A DNA stretch of 64,000 nucleotides from Candidatus Sulfopaludibacter sp. SbA3. GTDB lineage: Bacteria; Acidobacteriota; Terriglobia; Bryobacterales; Bryobacteraceae. Position 1 is the first letter of the stretch. Each line of letters starts with the position of its first letter. This document shows, piece after piece, positions 52,435-62,166 of the stretch. The stretch spans positions 310,001 through 374,000 of the forward strand of contig CAMDCN010000003.1 in assembly GCA_945890485.1 (NCBI GenBank), written 5' to 3'. Position numbers and translations under genes: made by a program. Below the pieces are notes generated by a model. That model ran no database searches and was not told where the DNA came from. It saw nothing but the letters and a program-made list of their open reading frames with translations.

Positions 52435-54957
52435 GTGACTGTGAAATCCTCGCTCCTCGACGGATTGAATCCGGAACAATTGGCCGCCGCCGAGGCCGTC
52501 TTTGAGCCGGTCCTTGTCATGGCGCCCGTCGGCACGGGAAAAACGCGGACGCTCGTCGCCCGCGCCGCCCAAGCCATCGCCTCCGGCGTCGCCCCGGAGC
52601 ATATTCTCTGCGTCTCGTTCACCAATCGGGCGTCAAAAGAAATTCGAGAACGCCTCCAATCCGACCTCGGCGCCACCGCCCAAAAGATTCAAGCCCGCAC
52701 CTTCCACGGCCTCTGCGCCATCATCTGCCGCGCTGAAAGCGAAGTGCTCGGCATCGATCGCGACTTCGTCATCTGGGACGACGACGATTGCCGAGAAGCC
52801 CTCCTCCGCGTCTGCGCGAACCGCCAAATCGAGATTGACCATCACGACAACGACCGCTTCTCCGGCCTCATCGCCGGCGTCGCGCAAGACGCCAAGCTTG
52901 GCCTCATCCACACGGACTTCGAAACCCACTTCCGCGCCAAACTCGACAAGGTCAACCTCAAAAACACGAGCCGCAATCAATCCTTCCCCATCCCCAAACT
53001 CCTCGAAGACTATGAGCGGGAAATCCGCGGCAACCACGCCGTCGACTTCGCCGACCTCATCACCATGGTTCGCCATCTGTTCAATGAGGACGAGTTCGCC
53101 CTCGCCCGCTGGCAGGACCGTCTTCGCTGGATCCAGGTGGACGAAGTGCAGGATACGAACCTGCCCGAATACGCCATCCTCTCCTCGCTCGCCCGCCCGA
53201 CCCGCCACCTCGCCTTCTTCGGCGATGTCGACCAAACCATCTACGAATGGCGCCATTCGAATCCGAAGAAGATCCTCGACATCTTCCGCGCCGACTTCGC
53301 TCCTGTCCGTGAGATTCACTTCGTCCGCAACTACCGATCCACCGAACGCATCCTCGACGTCTGCCGCGCCATCATTCACCAATGCCCCGGCGCCATCACC
53401 GGCGCCCTCGAATGCCACTCTGCCGAAACCGGCCCGCCCGTTGAGTTTCACGAAGCACAAACCGCCGCCACCGAAGCCCACTGGCTCGCCCGCCGCACCC
53501 TCTCCATCCGCGCGGAAGACCAATGCGCTTGGCGCGACATCGCCATCCTCACCCGCAGCAACAACGCGGCCATGGGTATCTCGGAAGCCTTCGTCGAAGC
53601 GGGAATCCCCCACTTCCTCGCCGAGCAGTTCCGCTTCTTCCACCGCGCCGAAGTCCGCGACGCCGTCGCCCACCTCCGCCTCATCCGCAATCCGTACGAT
53701 GGCAACAGCCTCCGCCGCGTCATGCAACGCCCCCCCAAAGGGATTGGCCCCGCGACGATCGAGAAGATCCGTACTCTCCCTCGCAACCTCTGCCTCCGCC
53801 TCACCGATTTCGCTGATGCCGCCACCTATGAGCACGGCGACCCCTATCAGCCGCTCCTCGATGCCTGGGCCGAGAACCGCGTCGTCGTCTTCGATACCGA
53901 GACCACCGGTGTTGATACGTCGGACAACGAGATCGTCGACATTGCCGCCATCCGCACCGGCGCCGACGGCGAGCAAGCCCGCCTCCAGTTCGTCGTCCGG
54001 CCCCGCGGCCCTGTCGGCTTGAGCGAAACCATCCATGGCTACTCCGACGCCTATCTGAAGCAACACGGCGTCGCGCCGCTCGAAGCCCTCGAAGCCTTCT
54101 CGCAGTTCATCTCCGGCTGCGTGCTGATCGGCCACAATCTCGTCTTCGATGTCCGCACGGTGGAAGCTGCCCTGCGCCGCGAGCATCTGCCGAACTCGCT
54201 CCCCGCCCGCTGGTTTGATACCCTCGAACTCACCCGGCGCTTCCAAAGCCTGCCCTCCTACCGCCTCGGCGATATCTGCGCCGGCAAAGGCATTCCGCTC
54301 GAAAACGCCCACCAGGCCCTCGGCGACGTCCTCGCCACCGCGCAGCTCGCCGCCCGGCTCATCGTGCCGTTGCGCGAACACGCCCTGCAGCGTCGGGAAG
54401 CCATCATCACCAACGGCGGCCACTTCGCGACGCTAGCCAAACAGTTGGCCGAATGGCGCACGCTTTCGCTCGGCCGCCGCCCCCACGAAACGCTCGGCGA
54501 GATCCTCGCCGCCTCGGGCCTGGTCGAGTGGTATCGCAAACAGGACAACGGCGAAGTCCGCGTCCAAAATCTCGTCGACCTCTGCGCGATGTTCGAACGC
54601 TACGACGACCCGTCGCTGCCGCCCGAACAGGCCATCGAGGAGGTGCTCCAAATCTCCTCTCTCGGCAACGACGCCGACCGTTATCTGCAGAAGGAAGACC
54701 GCGTCCTCCTCCTCACCGTTCACCAAGCGAAGGGCCTCGAATTTCCCACGGTAATTATGGCTGCCGCCACGGACAATGAGTTCCCCGCGTGGCTTGCGCA
54801 GAAAGAGGGCCGCCTCACCGAAGAGCACCGCCTCTTCTACGTTGGAGCCAGTCGCGCGCGCCGCCGGCTCATCTTTACTTGGCACCGGCAGAACGCCTTC
54901 GGCCGTCCGCAGGATCCCAGCCGCTTCCTGCGCAAGCTTCCCGGGTTCTCAAAATGA
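52435..54957 (+). CDS. UvrD-like superfamily 1A helicase with inserted DEDDh exonuclease domain
   Basis: 840 residues, start GTG at 52435 or 52441, no strong ribosome-binding site. SF1A motifs in order: Walker A APVGTGKT (about 29-37), SFTNRASKEIRER (Ia), VDEVQDT (II, about 235), GDVDQTIYEWR (III, about 263), VRNYRST (IV, about 297), VHQAKGLEF (V, about 762), YVGASRARRRL (VI, about 802). Between IV and V, after a GIGPATIEK helix-hairpin-helix (about 436), lies a full DEDDh exonuclease: FDTETTG (about 486), GHNLVFD (about 566), H-x4-D in AHQALGD (about 625). So the exonuclease sits in the 2B region. A DNA-repair role is likely; the fusion is unusual. Confidence 0.9.
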   Translation: MTVKSSLLDGLNPEQLAAAEAVFEPVLVMAPVGTGKTRTLVARAAQAIASGVAPEHILCVSFTNRASKEIRERLQSDLGATAQKIQARTFHGLCAIICRAESEVLGIDRDFVIWDDDDCREALLRVCANRQIEIDHHDNDRFSGLIAGVAQDAKLGLIHTDFETHFRAKLDKVNLKNTSRNQSFPIPKLLEDYEREIRGNHAVDFADLITMVRHLFNEDEFALARWQDRLRWIQVDEVQDTNLPEYAILSSLARPTRHLAFFGDVDQTIYEWRHSNPKKILDIFRADFAPVREIHFVRNYRSTERILDVCRAIIHQCPGAITGALECHSAETGPPVEFHEAQTAATEAHWLARRTLSIRAEDQCAWRDIAILTRSNNAAMGISEAFVEAGIPHFLAEQFRFFHRAEVRDAVAHLRLIRNPYDGNSLRRVMQRPPKGIGPATIEKIRTLPRNLCLRLTDFADAATYEHGDPYQPLLDAWAENRVVVFDTETTGVDTSDNEIVDIAAIRTGADGEQARLQFVVRPRGPVGLSETIHGYSDAYLKQHGVAPLEALEAFSQFISGCVLIGHNLVFDVRTVEAALRREHLPNSLPARWFDTLELTRRFQSLPSYRLGDICAGKGIPLENAHQALGDVLATAQLAARLIVPLREHALQRREAIITNGGHFATLAKQLAEWRTLSLGRRPHETLGEILAASGLVEWYRKQDNGEVRVQNLVDLCAMFERYDDPSLPPEQAIEEVLQISSLGNDADRYLQKEDRVLLLTVHQAKGLEFPTVIMAAATDNEFPAWLAQKEGRLTEEHRLFYVGASRARRRLIFTWHRQNAFGRPQDPSRFLRKLPGFSK

Positions 54958-55685
54958 TGGCCCTGCTCCTGCTCCTCTCCACCTGCGAGCAAGGCGCCGA
55001 TCTCTTCCGCCAAGGCCAATGGGAACCCGCCCGCCAACATCTCGAAGCGGCCGTCCAGAACAAGCCGGACGCGTTTTGCTGGAAGTCGCTCGGCGTCGTC
55101 TACGCCGCCCTCGGCGACACGCGCCGCGCCGAGCCTCCCTTCGCCAAGGCCTGCCGGATGAACCCGAAGGAACCCGATGCCTGCTACTTCTGGGCCCGTT
55201 CGCTGTACGCCCTTGACCGCTTCGCCGATTCGCTCACCGCTCTCGACCGCGACCCCACTCCGCCGTCTGCCCGCAGCCTAACAGCTCGCGGCCAAGCTCT
55301 CGACGCCCTAGGCCGCCCTGATGCCGAAGCCGCCTTCCGCCAGGCGCTGAAGTTTTCCGATACCCCCGCTGAGCCCGATCCCCGCCTTGGCCTCGCGGCC
55401 TTTCTAACCCGCCAGGGCCGTATCCCCGAAGCGCTCTCCCTCCTCCGCTCGGCCCCGCCCGCCTACCAACAACTCGCCGCGTATCACTATCAACTCGGCC
55501 GCGCCCTCGCCCAACAAGAGCAATGGGCCGCCGCCGCCGAAGCCCTGCGCAACGCCGTCTCCCTGAAGCCGGCCTACCCCGAAGCCCACGGCCTTCTCAG
55601 CCGGGTCTACTACCGTCTCGGTGACACCACCCAAGGCGCACGCCACTCCACACTCGCGCTTCAGGGCTCGACAATCTCCAGATAG
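54954..55685 (+). CDS. TPR-repeat protein
   Basis: 243 residues from ATG at 54954, which overlaps the helicase stop as ATGA; the frame is open further upstream only inside the helicase gene. It begins MMALLLLLSTCEQGADLF, a short signal-like or lipobox-type start (Cys near 11), then tetratricopeptide repeats of 34 residues: FRQGQWEPARQHLEAAVQNK, AKACRMNPKEPDACYFWARS, AAEALRNAVSLKPAYPEAHG, LLSRVYYRLGDTTQGARH. TPRs bind other proteins. Translational coupling with the helicase-exonuclease suggests a shared process but does not prove it. The 3' end overlaps the convergent UnbV gene by 25 bases. Confidence 0.8.
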   Translation: MMALLLLLSTCEQGADLFRQGQWEPARQHLEAAVQNKPDAFCWKSLGVVYAALGDTRRAEPPFAKACRMNPKEPDACYFWARSLYALDRFADSLTALDRDPTPPSARSLTARGQALDALGRPDAEAAFRQALKFSDTPAEPDPRLGLAAFLTRQGRIPEALSLLRSAPPAYQQLAAYHYQLGRALAQQEQWAAAAEALRNAVSLKPAYPEAHGLLSRVYYRLGDTTQGARHSTLALQGSTISR

Positions 55686-57250
55686 GCATCTCCCTTCGGC
55701 ACCGATACTTTCTGCACCAAGCCCGAAGGCCAACGCACCTCAATCTCCTTCACGGCCCCCTCCGGCCCCAAACCAAAATGCGCCACCGGCTCGCTCGAAC
55801 TCGCGTAGCCCACGGCCGTCGTCACCCGGTTCCACTGCGTCCGCCCCTTCCCATCCGTCAGCTTTACCAACGCTCCAATCCCGTCCCGATTGCTCTTCGT
55901 CCCGCGCAGCCGCACGCCGATCCAATGCCGCCCCGCACCCAAAGAGTTCTTCAACACCAAAGGCGGCTCCCCGATCCTGCTCACCACTACATCAACGCGC
56001 CCATCCCCATCGATGTCACCGAATGCCGCCCCCCGGTGCAGCCCCGGCCGTCCGGCTGAAGCCGATTCGAAGGTCCCATTCCCCCGGTTCCGCAGCAGCA
56101 GATTCGCCTGCCGCGACTTCCGTTCGGAATACTGCTCCGTGTTGTCCTGCACGTCCGCGCACGCCGCGAACAAATCTTTCCACCCGTCGTTGTCGAAATC
56201 GAAAATCCCCGCGCTCCATCCGCTCAGCGGCAACGTCGCCCGCGCCACTTGGCTGGCATACGTCCGGTCACTGAACTGCCCCTTCCCCGCGTTCCGGAAC
56301 AGCGGAAACGTCTCGTTCGTTAACGCCGTGATAAACACGTCGTCCTTCCCATCGTTATCCCAATCCCGGAAGTCCGCCCCCATTGCCGAAAGCGCCCGCC
56401 CATCATCATTGAACGCCACGCCCGCTGGCCCGCCAACCTCCCGAAATTTCCCGCCGCCCTCATTCCGGAAAAGCGAGTTCGGCTGCGTATCGTTCGTCAC
56501 GAACACATCCAGCAAGCCGTCGCCGTCCATATCGCCAAACGCCAATCCCATTCCCTTGCTCGGATGCGCCGCAATGCCGCTTCCCCCCGAAACATCCGTG
56601 AACGTCCCATCCCCATTGTTCCGGAACAGCGAATTCGGCTCCGGCGCATAGTGCTTCGGATGGCAGTACGTCCGCACCGTTTCCCCACACAGCAGCTCCT
56701 TTGCCGGGTCCCACTGCACATAGTTCACGACGAACAGGTCCAGGTCGCCATCGTTGTCCATGTCGAACCATCCGCCCGCCACGGCCCACTTCCCCGTCGG
56801 CCCCAAGCCCGCCTTCGCCGTCACGTCCGCAAACGTCCCATCCCCCCGGTTCCGATACAGCGTGTTGCTCCGCACGCCTGCCACGAACAGATCCGGGAAT
56901 CCGTCGTTGTCAAAATCCCCCGCCGCCGCCCCGATATCGAAGCCCGCGCCCTGCAAGCCAGCCCGCTCCGTGACGTCCACGAATTTTCCGTCCCCCGTGT
57001 TCCGGTATAACCGGTTCCAATACTTCGGCCCATCCTTTCGCAAGCTGGGCTGCGACGCCCCATTGGCCAAAAACACGTCCAACTTCCCATTCCGGTCAAA
57101 GTCGAACAGCGCCACCCCGCCCACCATCGTCTCCGGTAGATGCTTCTCCGGCGTCACCCCGTTCTCCAGTTTCGCCGTCAACCCGCTCCCGGCCGACACG
57201 TCGACCAGTGACGCCAGCATCAGCACCATCCACATATGCGCTATCTTCAC
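55661..57250 (-). CDS. FG-GAP/VCBS repeat protein with ASPIC/UnbV domain (CRTAC1-like)
   Basis: 529 residues with a signal peptide. Starts are GTG 57250 ([20 protein letters not shown], with a positive charge) or ATG 57235. Seven calcium-binding-type Asp loops of FG-GAP/VCBS blades are visible, for example [66 protein letters not shown] and [11 protein letters not shown], as in a seven-bladed propeller. The C-terminal ASPIC/UnbV module runs from about 430 to 525 ([34 protein letters not shown]). The likely role is an extracellular binding protein. Its start is nine bases from that of the divergent MFS gene. Confidence 0.9.
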   Translation of the reverse strand: MKIAHMWMVLMLASLVDVSAGSGLTAKLENGVTPEKHLPETMVGGVALFDFDRNGKLDVFLANGASQPSLRKDGPKYWNRLYRNTGDGKFVDVTERAGLQGAGFDIGAAAGDFDNDGFPDLFVAGVRSNTLYRNRGDGTFADVTAKAGLGPTGKWAVAGGWFDMDNDGDLDLFVVNYVQWDPAKELLCGETVRTYCHPKHYAPEPNSLFRNNGDGTFTDVSGGSGIAAHPSKGMGLAFGDMDGDGLLDVFVTNDTQPNSLFRNEGGGKFREVGGPAGVAFNDDGRALSAMGADFRDWDNDGKDDVFITALTNETFPLFRNAGKGQFSDRTYASQVARATLPLSGWSAGIFDFDNDGWKDLFAACADVQDNTEQYSERKSRQANLLLRNRGNGTFESASAGRPGLHRGAAFGDIDGDGRVDVVVSRIGEPPLVLKNSLGAGRHWIGVRLRGTKSNRDGIGALVKLTDGKGRTQWNRVTTAVGYASSSEPVAHFGLGPEGAVKEIEVRWPSGLVQKVSVPKGDAYLEIVEP

Positions 57251-57258
57251 ACGAGCAG

Positions 57259-58539
57259 ATGCCGCAGCCCATTCTCCGTCTCCGCTGGTACATCGGAGCC
57301 GCTCTCTTCCTCTCCACCGTCATCAACTACATTGACCGGCAGACCCTCTCTGTCCTTGCCCCCTACATCAAGACCGAGTTCCAGTGGGACAACACCACCT
57401 TCGCCCTGCTCATCGTCGCCTTCCGCGTCGCCTACGCCGTCGGCCAGTCCGTCTCCGGCCGCTTTCTCGATCGCGTCGGCCTCCGCCGCGGTCTCCCCAT
57501 CACGGTCGCCTTCTACTCCTTCTCCGCCATGTCCACCGGCTTCGCCAACGGCTTTGCCAGCCTCGCCGCCTGCCGTTTCCTGCTTGGCGCGGGCGAATCG
57601 GCCAACTGGCCCGGCGCGGCCAAGACGGTCGCCGAATGGTTCCCCCGTCGCGAAACCGGCTGGGCCGTCGCGCTTTACGATTCCGGCTCCGCCCTTGGCG
57701 GCGCCATCGCCCCGGTGCTCGTCTATAGCGTCTATCACTTCTTCAACGATTGGCGCCCCGCCTTCTTCGTCACCGGCTTCCTCGGCCTGCTCTGGATTCC
57801 CCTCTTCCGCTGGCTGTACCATCCGCCCGAAACCCATCCCCGCCTCTCCGCCGCCGAGCGCGAAGACATCCTCTCGAACCGCTCGAGCGATAGCGCCACC
57901 GACGCGCCGCCTCTCCCCTATGGCATCCTCCTCCGCCTGCCCCAAACTTGGGGCATCGTCGTCTCGAAGGCGCTCACCGATCCCGTCTGGTACCTCATCA
58001 CCGACTGGTTCGCCATCTATCTCGTCGCCAAGGGCTACCAGCCGGAACAGAGTCTGCTCGCCTTCTGGATCCCCTTCCTCGCCGCCGACATCGGCAACTT
58101 CGCCGGCGGCGGCATCTCCAGCATTCTCATCCGCCGAGGCTGGACCACCCTCCGCTCCCGCCGCCTCGTCGGCATCGTCTCCGGCCTTGGCATGTCCACG
58201 CTAGCGGGCGCCGTGATCTTCGATTCCTACGTTTCCATGATTGGCTTCTTCGCCCTCGCCACGCTGTCGTACGCCGCGTTCTCCACCATCGTCCTCGCTC
58301 TGCCCGGCGATCTCTATCCCTCGCCCAGCGTCGCCTCCGTCAGCGGGCTCAGCGGCACCGGCGCCGGCATCGGCACCATCGCGGCCACGCTGCTCACGGG
58401 CATCGTCTCCGATCGGTACTCCTTCGCGCCCGTGCTGCTCACCGCTTCGGCCGTCCCGCTGGTGGCCACGCTGGCGCTGGTTATTTTCGTTCGAAGTGCT
58501 CCGAACTTACCACCAGCCCCCGCTCGTCAAACAGGTTGA
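57259..58539 (+). CDS. MFS transporter, ACS/hexuronate-like
   Basis: 426 residues with twelve helices, ATG at 57259. The frame is open upstream to 57208, but the extra 17 residues lie in the UnbV gene's start. The N-terminus [20 protein letters not shown] and the loop [15 protein letters not shown] (motif A) place it in the anion:cation symporter branch, as in ExuT/GudP-type sugar-acid carriers. It is probably an importer of a sugar acid or other organic anion, the substrate cannot be read. Its 3' end overlaps the convergent hydrolase gene by 59 bases, one of the largest overlaps here. Confidence 0.85.
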   Translation: MPQPILRLRWYIGAALFLSTVINYIDRQTLSVLAPYIKTEFQWDNTTFALLIVAFRVAYAVGQSVSGRFLDRVGLRRGLPITVAFYSFSAMSTGFANGFASLAACRFLLGAGESANWPGAAKTVAEWFPRRETGWAVALYDSGSALGGAIAPVLVYSVYHFFNDWRPAFFVTGFLGLLWIPLFRWLYHPPETHPRLSAAEREDILSNRSSDSATDAPPLPYGILLRLPQTWGIVVSKALTDPVWYLITDWFAIYLVAKGYQPEQSLLAFWIPFLAADIGNFAGGGISSILIRRGWTTLRSRRLVGIVSGLGMSTLAGAVIFDSYVSMIGFFALATLSYAAFSTIVLALPGDLYPSPSVASVSGLSGTGAGIGTIAATLLTGIVSDRYSFAPVLLTASAVPLVATLALVIFVRSAPNLPPAPARQTG

Positions 58540-59614
58540 AGTACCAAGCCGTAGCGCCCTCGGGCACCGCCGCCCGCGCCGACTTCCCGCGGAGTTCCGC
58601 CGGCACGGACTCCCACGTCCGCTCCTGCCACTTCCCGCTGGCCTTCGTATAGTTCAATTCGGCGTTCACGATTTTGCCGTCGAACTTCACCCGGTCCCGC
58701 TCCGCCGCCACCACCCGCACCGGCTTCGGACCCTTCCGCAGCATTGCGTCCGCGAACGCAAAAATCTCCTCCGGCTTCGCCCCATCCGGATGCCCGTGCT
58801 TCATCCGCACCCGGATCGCCAACGTCCGCGGCCCCGCCGGCAGCCGGTACGACTTCTGCAGGGAAGGGAAGGGGTACGCGAAATCGTTCGTCCCCGTCAC
58901 CCACAGCATCGGCATCCTGGCTCCCGGCAAGTACACCGACGGGTCCCACCACCCCAGCCATTTCGCCTCCCGCTCCGGACCCATCTCCGAGAAGTTCTTC
59001 AGCCACGCTGAGTCCTCGCCCAAATAACCGCACCCATACACCGGCGCCGCGAACCGGAAGCGCGGATCAATCCCCGCCACGATGTTCGTCAGATAGCCGC
59101 CCCACGAAATCCCCGTCACGCCAATCCGGCTCGCGTCCACCTCCGGCATGCTCCGCAGCAGCGAATGCCCCAGCACCGCCGCCGCCACCGCGTGGTACGT
59201 CCACTGGTCTTCCTTGGGTTCATCCACGGCCTTGAACCCGCCCCATCCCTCCGGCCCGCCGAACTCATGGTGCGCCCGCGCCGGGTTCCACAGCTTGTCG
59301 GCGGTAGCTCGCTCCGGCAGCATGCCACCCGTATCCATCGCAATTGCCGCATAGCCCCGTGCGTTCCACATCCGCACCCACTCGGCGAACGCCGTCCCGC
59401 CGCCCCCATGGATCAGCACCATCGCCGGCAACTTCTTCCCCGCCGGCGCGCCGTAGTAGGCGAACACCCGCGTCGACTTCCCCCGCCACGGAACCGACTC
59501 GTAGTAAAGCGCCTTCACCCCCGGCTCCGCGGTCTCCGCAGGAAACACGCGCGGCGTCTCGAACAGCTTGGTCAGGTCCCAAGGCAGCAGCAGCAAAAAA
59601 GCAAGCAGAAGCAT
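58481..59614 (-). CDS. Secreted alpha/beta hydrolase, dienelactone-hydrolase or acetyl-xylan-esterase type
   Basis: 377 residues with a signal-like start ([18 protein letters not shown]). The alpha/beta fold is seen in [19 protein letters not shown] with the oxyanion HGG, and the nucleophile elbow GISWGGY (Ser near 180). The acid and histidine are probably in LWVTGTNDF (Asp) and MKHGHPDG (His). The size and GISWGGY elbow recall acetyl-xylan esterase or dienelactone hydrolase groups. A role in polymer or ester breakdown outside the cytoplasm fits. It ends the minus-strand operon with the LytTR system, 10 bases after the regulator. Confidence 0.82.
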   Translation of the reverse strand: MLLLAFLLLLPWDLTKLFETPRVFPAETAEPGVKALYYESVPWRGKSTRVFAYYGAPAGKKLPAMVLIHGGGGTAFAEWVRMWNARGYAAIAMDTGGMLPERATADKLWNPARAHHEFGGPEGWGGFKAVDEPKEDQWTYHAVAAAVLGHSLLRSMPEVDASRIGVTGISWGGYLTNIVAGIDPRFRFAAPVYGCGYLGEDSAWLKNFSEMGPEREAKWLGWWDPSVYLPGARMPMLWVTGTNDFAYPFPSLQKSYRLPAGPRTLAIRVRMKHGHPDGAKPEEIFAFADAMLRKGPKPVRVVAAERDRVKFDGKIVNAELNYTKASGKWQERTWESVPAELRGKSARAAVPEGATAWYFNLFDERGLVVSSEHFERK

Positions 59615-59624
59615 CTGCCCGATT

Positions 59625-60377
59625 CTATAACCCCAGCTTTGCCTTCAACTCCGCCACCCGCTCCCGCGCCACCTGCAACTCGGTCTTTTTCTCATCCTTC
59701 AGCCGGATCAGCAGCCGGTTTCCAATCCACCCGTGCAACTCCTGTACGTAGTCGAGCTGCACTAGCGTCGACCGGTGAATGCGGAACCACCGTTCCGGAT
59801 CGAGCTTTCCTTCAAGCTCGGCGATCGAATGGTCCACCACGAAGTCCTTCGCCGTAGTGGCCGCGAACGTTAGCTTGTCCTCGGAGTAGAAGTGCGTCAC
59901 CCGCGCCAACTCAACAAACTCCACCCGCTCCCCCGTCCGGCTCGGCAGCCGCGTCGGATAAGCCGCCGGCTTCGTCAGCGCGGCGATGATCTTTTGCAAG
60001 TCCGGCGCCGTCTCCTGTCCGCCGAGAATCCGTCCCAGTTTCGCCAGCGCCCGCTCCAGTCCCGCCGGTTCCACCGGCTTCAGCAGATAGTCCACCGAGT
60101 TCACCGCGAAGGCCTGCAATGCGTACTGGTCATACGCCGTTGTGAAGACCACCAGCGGCTCCCCCGTCAGCCGTTGCAGCACCTCAAAACCCGTCACCCC
60201 CGGCATCTCGATATCGAGAAACAGCACTTCCGGCCGCAGCGCGCCGATCTCGCTCACCGCCGTCTCCGGGTCCGAATTCGAACCCACGATCGCCACCTTC
60301 CCGGCAGCCTCCAACAGACGCACCAGCCGCTTCACGGCCAGCGGTTCGTCATCCAATACGTAAACTCGAATCGACAT
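59625..60377 (-). CDS. LytTR-type response regulator
   Basis: 250 residues. The receiver domain has the acidic pair LDDEP at 8-12, the phosphorylation site LFLDIEMPG (Asp near 54) and the switch Lys in LLKP (about 102). The C-terminal LytTR DNA-binding domain runs from about 145 to 240 (VEFVELARVTHFYSEDKLTF, FRIHRSTLVQLDYVQELHGW). LytTR proteins regulate envelope and autolysis-type genes. It overlaps the kinase gene by 29 bases, so partners are translated together. Target sites cannot be read here. Confidence 0.93.
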   Translation of the reverse strand: MSIRVYVLDDEPLAVKRLVRLLEAAGKVAIVGSNSDPETAVSEIGALRPEVLFLDIEMPGVTGFEVLQRLTGEPLVVFTTAYDQYALQAFAVNSVDYLLKPVEPAGLERALAKLGRILGGQETAPDLQKIIAALTKPAAYPTRLPSRTGERVEFVELARVTHFYSEDKLTFAATTAKDFVVDHSIAELEGKLDPERWFRIHRSTLVQLDYVQELHGWIGNRLLIRLKDEKKTELQVARERVAELKAKLGL

Positions 60378-61383
60378 GAGCAGGTAAGGTAATCGTCACT
60401 TCCGAGCCGGCAATCTCCAGCTTCGCATCGGTACGGAACAGCGCGTCCAGCCGACCGCGCAGAATGTCGAACCCATGGCCCGGCAGCGTGGAACCCGCCG
60501 GAATTCCCGGCCCATCATCGCTAACGGTCACGGTCAGCGAGCCGCCCCGCCGTTCCGCCCGTACCAAAATCTCGCCGCCCTCGCGCCGCTTCGAGATGTG
60601 GTGTTTCACGGAGTTCTCGACCAGCGTCTGCACCGCGAACGGCGGCACCGAACATTCCCGCGCCTCCTCCGATGCCTCCACTTGGTAACGCAGCCGGTCG
60701 GCGAACCGCGTCCGTTCAATCTCCAGATAGTCGGCCACCATCTGCAACTCCCGGTCGAGCGGCACCAGGTTCGTCTCCGGCGCGTCGAGCGAAAAGCGAA
60801 GCAGCTTCGACAGCCGCTGCAACTGCTCATCCGCCTTCTGCGGGTCCTCGTGAATCAACGCACTGATCGTATTCAACGTGTTGAACAGGAAGTGCGGATG
60901 AATTCTCGAAGCGAGCGAAGCCAGCCGCGCCTCGCTCGCCAGCTTTAATGCCCGTTCCCGCTCCAGTTCCGCCCGCGCGAATTTGCCCCGGTAGTACTCG
61001 TAGATCATGACGCTGACGCCGAAGGTAACCGAGATCAGCAGCGCAAACTTCAACGTCGCCCGAAAGCTGCCCCAGAACGTTCTGGGCTGGATCAGCCCCA
61101 GCCCCACCACCAGGATATGGCCCAGGAACGAACCCAGCACTACAGCCGCGACCATCGCCAGCGCATTCACAATCAGGCTTTGTTTTCCGCTCCGCCGCCA
61201 AAACCGCTCTCCGGCCTGATAGCACAGCGAGCCGATCGAAGTGCTATAGATCAGCGTCACCAGAAACATGTTGACCACGCCCCGCCACCCTTCATACTGG
61301 CTATAGAGCAGATTGATCACCATCGCGCCGAGCGTGATGAGCAGGATCGCGACAACCGAACGGGGAAGCTTCACCCTCCTCAC
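60349..61383 (-). CDS. LytS-type sensor histidine kinase
   Basis: 344 residues starting with GTG at 61383. The membrane part has four helices (VVAILLITLGAMVINLLYSQ, SIGSLCYQAGERFW, AMVAAVVLGSFLGHILVVGL, FALLISVTFGVSVMIYEYY). A coiled linker follows, then the His_kinase box HPHFLFNTLNTISALIH (His about 170) and the HATPase with VTVSDDGPGIPAG and GHGFDILRGRLDAL. It signals to the overlapping LytTR regulator. No periplasmic sensor domain is evident, so the stimulus may be sensed in the membrane. It begins one base after the stop of the TPR-CxxCH gene. Confidence 0.93.
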   Translation of the reverse strand: MRRVKLPRSVVAILLITLGAMVINLLYSQYEGWRGVVNMFLVTLIYSTSIGSLCYQAGERFWRRSGKQSLIVNALAMVAAVVLGSFLGHILVVGLGLIQPRTFWGSFRATLKFALLISVTFGVSVMIYEYYRGKFARAELERERALKLASEARLASLASRIHPHFLFNTLNTISALIHEDPQKADEQLQRLSKLLRFSLDAPETNLVPLDRELQMVADYLEIERTRFADRLRYQVEASEEARECSVPPFAVQTLVENSVKHHISKRREGGEILVRAERRGGSLTVTVSDDGPGIPAGSTLPGHGFDILRGRLDALFRTDAKLEIAGSEVTITLPAHVDSSLRIG

Positions 61384-61384
61384 C

Positions 61385-62074
61385 TTACTTCACCTTCGGG
61401 CTTCCGATGTGGCAACCCATGCAGTTGGAGTCCCTCGCGCTCAGCTTCCCCTCGGCCAGCCACTTCTCCGCCCGCGTCGCATAGGCGGTGCCCGCCAGCT
61501 TTGCCTTCGCCAACTCAAAGTACTCCTTGGCCTTCTCCGTCTTACCCAGCCTGCCGTAGCCTTCCGCCATCCCCACCAGCAACTCGCCCAGCGAGTGCTC
61601 GCTGAACTGGCTCAGGTCGCCCTTCTGCATCTCCCAGCAGTCTTCATAGTCCTTCACGCCCTTCTCGAGCAGCGGCGTCCCCATCTGCGGCGGCATCCCC
61701 TTGCTCGCGGCCAGGTACGCCGACCCGCGCGGTATCCGCACCCCGACGTTCTTGGGCGCCAATTCCACCGCCTTGTCCATCATCCCCGTCCCCTTCTGCA
61801 TCATCTCCATGGCGGCCTGCATGTCTCCTTTCTGGAATAGAGCCCCCGACTGAAAGAACAGCCCACCTCCGTGCCACACCATCGCCTCGGCGTGGTTCGG
61901 CTCCGCGGCCAGCGTTGCCTCGGAGATCTTCATCGCCTCTGCTAGCGCCGCGGCATTCCCCGCGAACCCGGCAAAGAACTGGTTCCGAACCTTGTGATCA
62001 AACCGCGCCGGCTCCTGCGCCAGTATGCCCGCCGCAACCGCAATCAGTGCGAATGTCGTGTGTGAGGTCTTCAT
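61385..62074 (-). CDS. Secreted helical-repeat protein ending in a CxxCH heme motif
   Basis: 229 residues with a signal peptide (MKTSHTTFALIAVAAGILA). The body is TPR-like helices (AEAMKISEATLAAEPNHAEA, QKGDMQAAMEMMQKGTGMMD, GYGRLGKTEKAKEYFELAKA). The C-terminus is DSNCMGCHIGSPKVK: an exact c-type heme attachment motif (CMGCH) fourteen residues from the end. A single CxxCH at the very C-terminus on a TPR body is unusual. The heme may sense redox state or bind gas, or the motif may serve another metal; neither is shown. It is the first gene of the operon with the LytS/LytTR system. Confidence 0.8.
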   Translation of the reverse strand: MKTSHTTFALIAVAAGILAQEPARFDHKVRNQFFAGFAGNAAALAEAMKISEATLAAEPNHAEAMVWHGGGLFFQSGALFQKGDMQAAMEMMQKGTGMMDKAVELAPKNVGVRIPRGSAYLAASKGMPPQMGTPLLEKGVKDYEDCWEMQKGDLSQFSEHSLGELLVGMAEGYGRLGKTEKAKEYFELAKAKLAGTAYATRAEKWLAEGKLSARDSNCMGCHIGSPKVK

Positions 62075-62166
62075 GACTCGATCATGCCCGGCCTCCTCGC
62101 AATCCCCACGCCCTTTCCGACGAACCGGGCCGTTCTTCCGACGAACCGGTTGTTTCGTATCCTAAG

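Noticed and set aside
52633-54423. 596-codon minus-strand frame opposite the helicase gene
   Set aside because: Antisense shadow: low-complexity Glu/Val/Gly composition and no motif, while the plus strand carries all helicase motifs.
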